From Actinokineospora diospyrosa (GTDB lineage: Bacteria > Actinomycetota > Actinomycetes > Mycobacteriales > Pseudonocardiaceae): a DNA stretch of 64,000 nucleotides. Each line of letters starts with the position of its first letter. Position 1 is the first letter of the stretch. Shown here one piece after another: positions 62,451 through 64,000 of the stretch. The DNA lies in assembly GCF_024171925.1 (NCBI RefSeq), contig NZ_JAMTCO010000002.1, positions 337,041-401,040 of the forward strand, read 5' to 3'. Made by a program: the position numbers and the translations under genes. The notes beneath the pieces are model-generated. The model ran no database searches and was not told the DNA's origin. It saw nothing but the letters and a program-made list of their open reading frames with translations.

Positions 62451-63164
62451 CTATCGCCCGGCGGCCGCCTTGTCGAGCAGCCACAACGTCAACTCCGACC
62501 CCCGTGCCCCGGCCGCCGGGAGGTCCACTTCGGACGCGCCGGACAGGGCTGTGGTGACGGCTTCCGCTTTGGCGGCGCCGGTGGTCAGCAGCCAGACCTG
62601 CCGGGCCTCGCGGGCCGCGGGCAGGGTCAGGCTGATCCGGGTGGGCGGCGGCTTGGGGCAGTCGTGCACCGCGACCACCGTCGCCTCCACCTCGTGGACG
62701 GCGGGGGAGTCCGGGAACACCGACAGGGTGTGGCCCTCTTCCCCCACCCCGGCCAGCAGGATGTCCAAGGTCGTGCCGAACAGCTCCTTGGCGTACGCCG
62801 CGGCGGCCAGTTCCGGGTCGTCACCGAAGGGGCCGTCGGACGGGGGGATGGCGTGGATGTTGGCCTTGGGGATGGTGATGTGGTCGAGCAGCGCCGCCCT
62901 GGCCTGGGTCTCGTTGCGGTCCGGGTGCTTGCCCGGCAGGAACCGCTCGTCGCCCCAGAAGACGTCCACTGTGGACCAGTCGATGGCGGTGGCCGCGGTG
63001 TTGACCCGCAGGTGCTCCAGCACCGCGGTGCCGGTGCGGCCGCCGGTCAGCGCGATGGCGACCCTGGGCTGGGTCGCCTGCAGGTCGGTGATGGCCGTGA
63101 CCAACCTGGCCGCGGTGGCGCTGGCCAGCAGTGGGGGATCGGTGTAGACGATGACCCGCTTCAT
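62451..63164 (-). CDS. pgl: 6-phosphogluconolactonase
   Basis: Second enzyme of the oxidative pentose phosphate pathway, 237 residues (DevB/SOL family). Seen: GGRTGTAVLEHLR, VDVFWGDERFLPGKHPDRNE (catalytic GDER region), ILLAGVGEEGHTLSVFPDSP. In the last motif the common Asp of GxGxDGH is Glu, and ASLFP reads LSVFP, so the site is slightly divergent. The ATG overlaps the opcA stop (ATGA), making a coupled pair in the usual zwf-opcA-pgl order. Confidence 0.95.
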   Translation of the reverse strand: MKRVIVYTDPPLLASATAARLVTAITDLQATQPRVAIALTGGRTGTAVLEHLRVNTAATAIDWSTVDVFWGDERFLPGKHPDRNETQARAALLDHITIPKANIHAIPPSDGPFGDDPELAAAAYAKELFGTTLDILLAGVGEEGHTLSVFPDSPAVHEVEATVVAVHDCPKPPPTRISLTLPAAREARQVWLLTTGAAKAEAVTTALSGASEVDLPAAGARGSELTLWLLDKAAAGR

Positions 63165-64000
63165 GACTTCCCCTTGGCTGGTTGCCGCGATGTCGCACGG
63201 GGTTTCTTCGCGGTGGCCGCGGTCTTGGCCTTCGGACCGTCCTTCTTGGACAGCACGGCCTCCGCCTCGGCCGCCGAGACCACCGGGGTGTCGTCGGGGG
63301 CGGCGGGGGCCTTGGTCGGGGTCTTGACCGGGGTGCGGCCGCGCACGATCTTGGTGAGGCCCTTGAGGGTCTCCTCGAACGGCTCGTCCGGGTCCAGCCT
63401 GCGCAGCTCCTCGGCCAGGCAGTCCCGGTTCGCGCGGCGCTGCAGCGCCACCCGGCGGGCGGGCTGACCGGGTTGGGTCAGGGTGCCCACCTTGCCGTCC
63501 GGGCGCAGCAGCTCCACCGGGCCGGACTTGCGCTCCAGCACGACCGAGATGATCCCCTGGCCGTTGACCGCCTTCGCCCGCCGGACCGGGATCTTCAGCC
63601 GGGCGGCGAGCCAGCCTGCCAGCAGGTCGGTCGACGGGGAGTCGCCCTCGCCGGTGACGGTGGCGTCGGTGATCTTCTCGTACGGGGGCAGGTCCAGGGA
63701 CGCGGCCAGCACCGCGCGCCACAGCGTCAACCGGGTCCAGGCGAGGTCGGTGTCGCCTGCCGCGTAGTGCTTCTGGCGCACCTCCAGCGCCTTGATCGGG
63801 TTGCGCTCGGCGGCGGAGTCGGTGATGCGGCGCTGGGCGAGGCGGCCGATCGGGTCGTCCGCGGGCTTGGCGGGCGCCTCGAAGGGCCACCACGCCACGA
63901 CCGGGGCGTCGGGCAGCAGCAGCGGGATCACGCAGCTGGCACCCTCGTCGGCGAGCGGGCCGTAGAGCCGCAGCACCACGACCTCGCTGGCGCCGGCGTC
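63161..64000 (-). CDS. opcA: Glucose-6-phosphate dehydrogenase assembly protein OpcA, 5' end outside window
   Basis: OpcA allows G6PDH to form an active complex in actinobacteria and cyanobacteria. The visible 279 residues start inside the protein at DAGASEVVVLRLYGPLADEG and continue VIPLLLPDAPVVAWWPF, RRITDSAAERNP, DTDLAWTRLTLWRAVLAASLD, all family blocks. The N-terminal part is beyond base 64000. The C-terminus carries an extra Lys/Ala/Pro-rich tail of about 60 residues (KTPTKAPAAPDDTP...ATSRQPAKGKS), probably disordered. Confidence 0.94.
   Translation of the reverse strand, partial: DAGASEVVVLRLYGPLADEGASCVIPLLLPDAPVVAWWPFEAPAKPADDPIGRLAQRRITDSAAERNPIKALEVRQKHYAAGDTDLAWTRLTLWRAVLAASLDLPPYEKITDATVTGEGDSPSTDLLAGWLAARLKIPVRRAKAVNGQGIISVVLERKSGPVELLRPDGKVGTLTQPGQPARRVALQRRANRDCLAEELRRLDPDEPFEETLKGLTKIVRGRTPVKTPTKAPAAPDDTPVVSAAEAEAVLSKKDGPKAKTAATAKKPRATSRQPAKGKS

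Overview
The window is very GC-rich, uses many GTG and some TTG starts, packs genes with 4-base overlaps, and carries whiA, rbpA, opcA and an actinobacterial riboflavin operon. It is an actinomycete chromosome. The gene order and the chemotaxis receptor suggest a member of the Pseudonocardiales (Saccharothrix/Actinosynnema/Actinokineospora-like); that placement is inference.

Layout. 1-7117: end of a beta-propeller phytase, a small HxxxCxxC protein, a polytopic membrane protein, a DctA-type symporter, a DUF1844 protein, then infC-rpmI-rplT and an rRNA methyltransferase behind a long structured leader that contains a terminator-like hairpin. 7269-18418: an eleven-gene, almost fully overlapping operon (ATP-grasp ligase, DUF364 protein, cysteine-synthase-like PLP enzyme, dipeptide-epimerase-like enolase, MFS exporter, methyltransferase, five-domain Opp/Nik-type ABC importer in four genes, GNAT). 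It looks like a make-export-reimport system for a small modified dipeptide, plausibly a metallophore. 19919-30273: secreted S33 peptidase, pheST, and an HSP90/large helical-repeat protein pair. 31429-36149: AlkD-like protein, haem peroxidase, Nudix, D-amino-acid oxidase, rpe. 36835-41260: ribD-ribE-ribBA-ribH-PH protein and a MazEF-like pair. 41367-43354: Rieske lipoprotein and SGNH esterase. 43428-53841: the conserved block uvrC-rapZ-yvcK-whiA, gap-pgk-tpiA, secG, rbpA. 54883-62363: an accessory block (chemotaxis receptor, orphan histidine kinase, pabAB, double GDPD). 62451-64000: pgl and the 3' part of opcA.

The most unusual structure lies between genes. Four long intergenic regions (18419-19918, 30274-31428, 48479-49989, 53842-54882) each carry the same composite element: a ~70-bp minisatellite, a 144-145-nt giant hairpin whose arms co-vary between copies, a linker, and 1-3 units of ~110-130 bp. 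Eight of these units contain two DnaA-box-like 9-mers placed exactly 19 bp start to start. No protein-coding capacity is evident in them. Three copies sit between convergent genes and one splits the otherwise conserved whiA-gap junction. This resembles a dispersed DnaA-binding or chromosome-organising element and deserves experimental attention.
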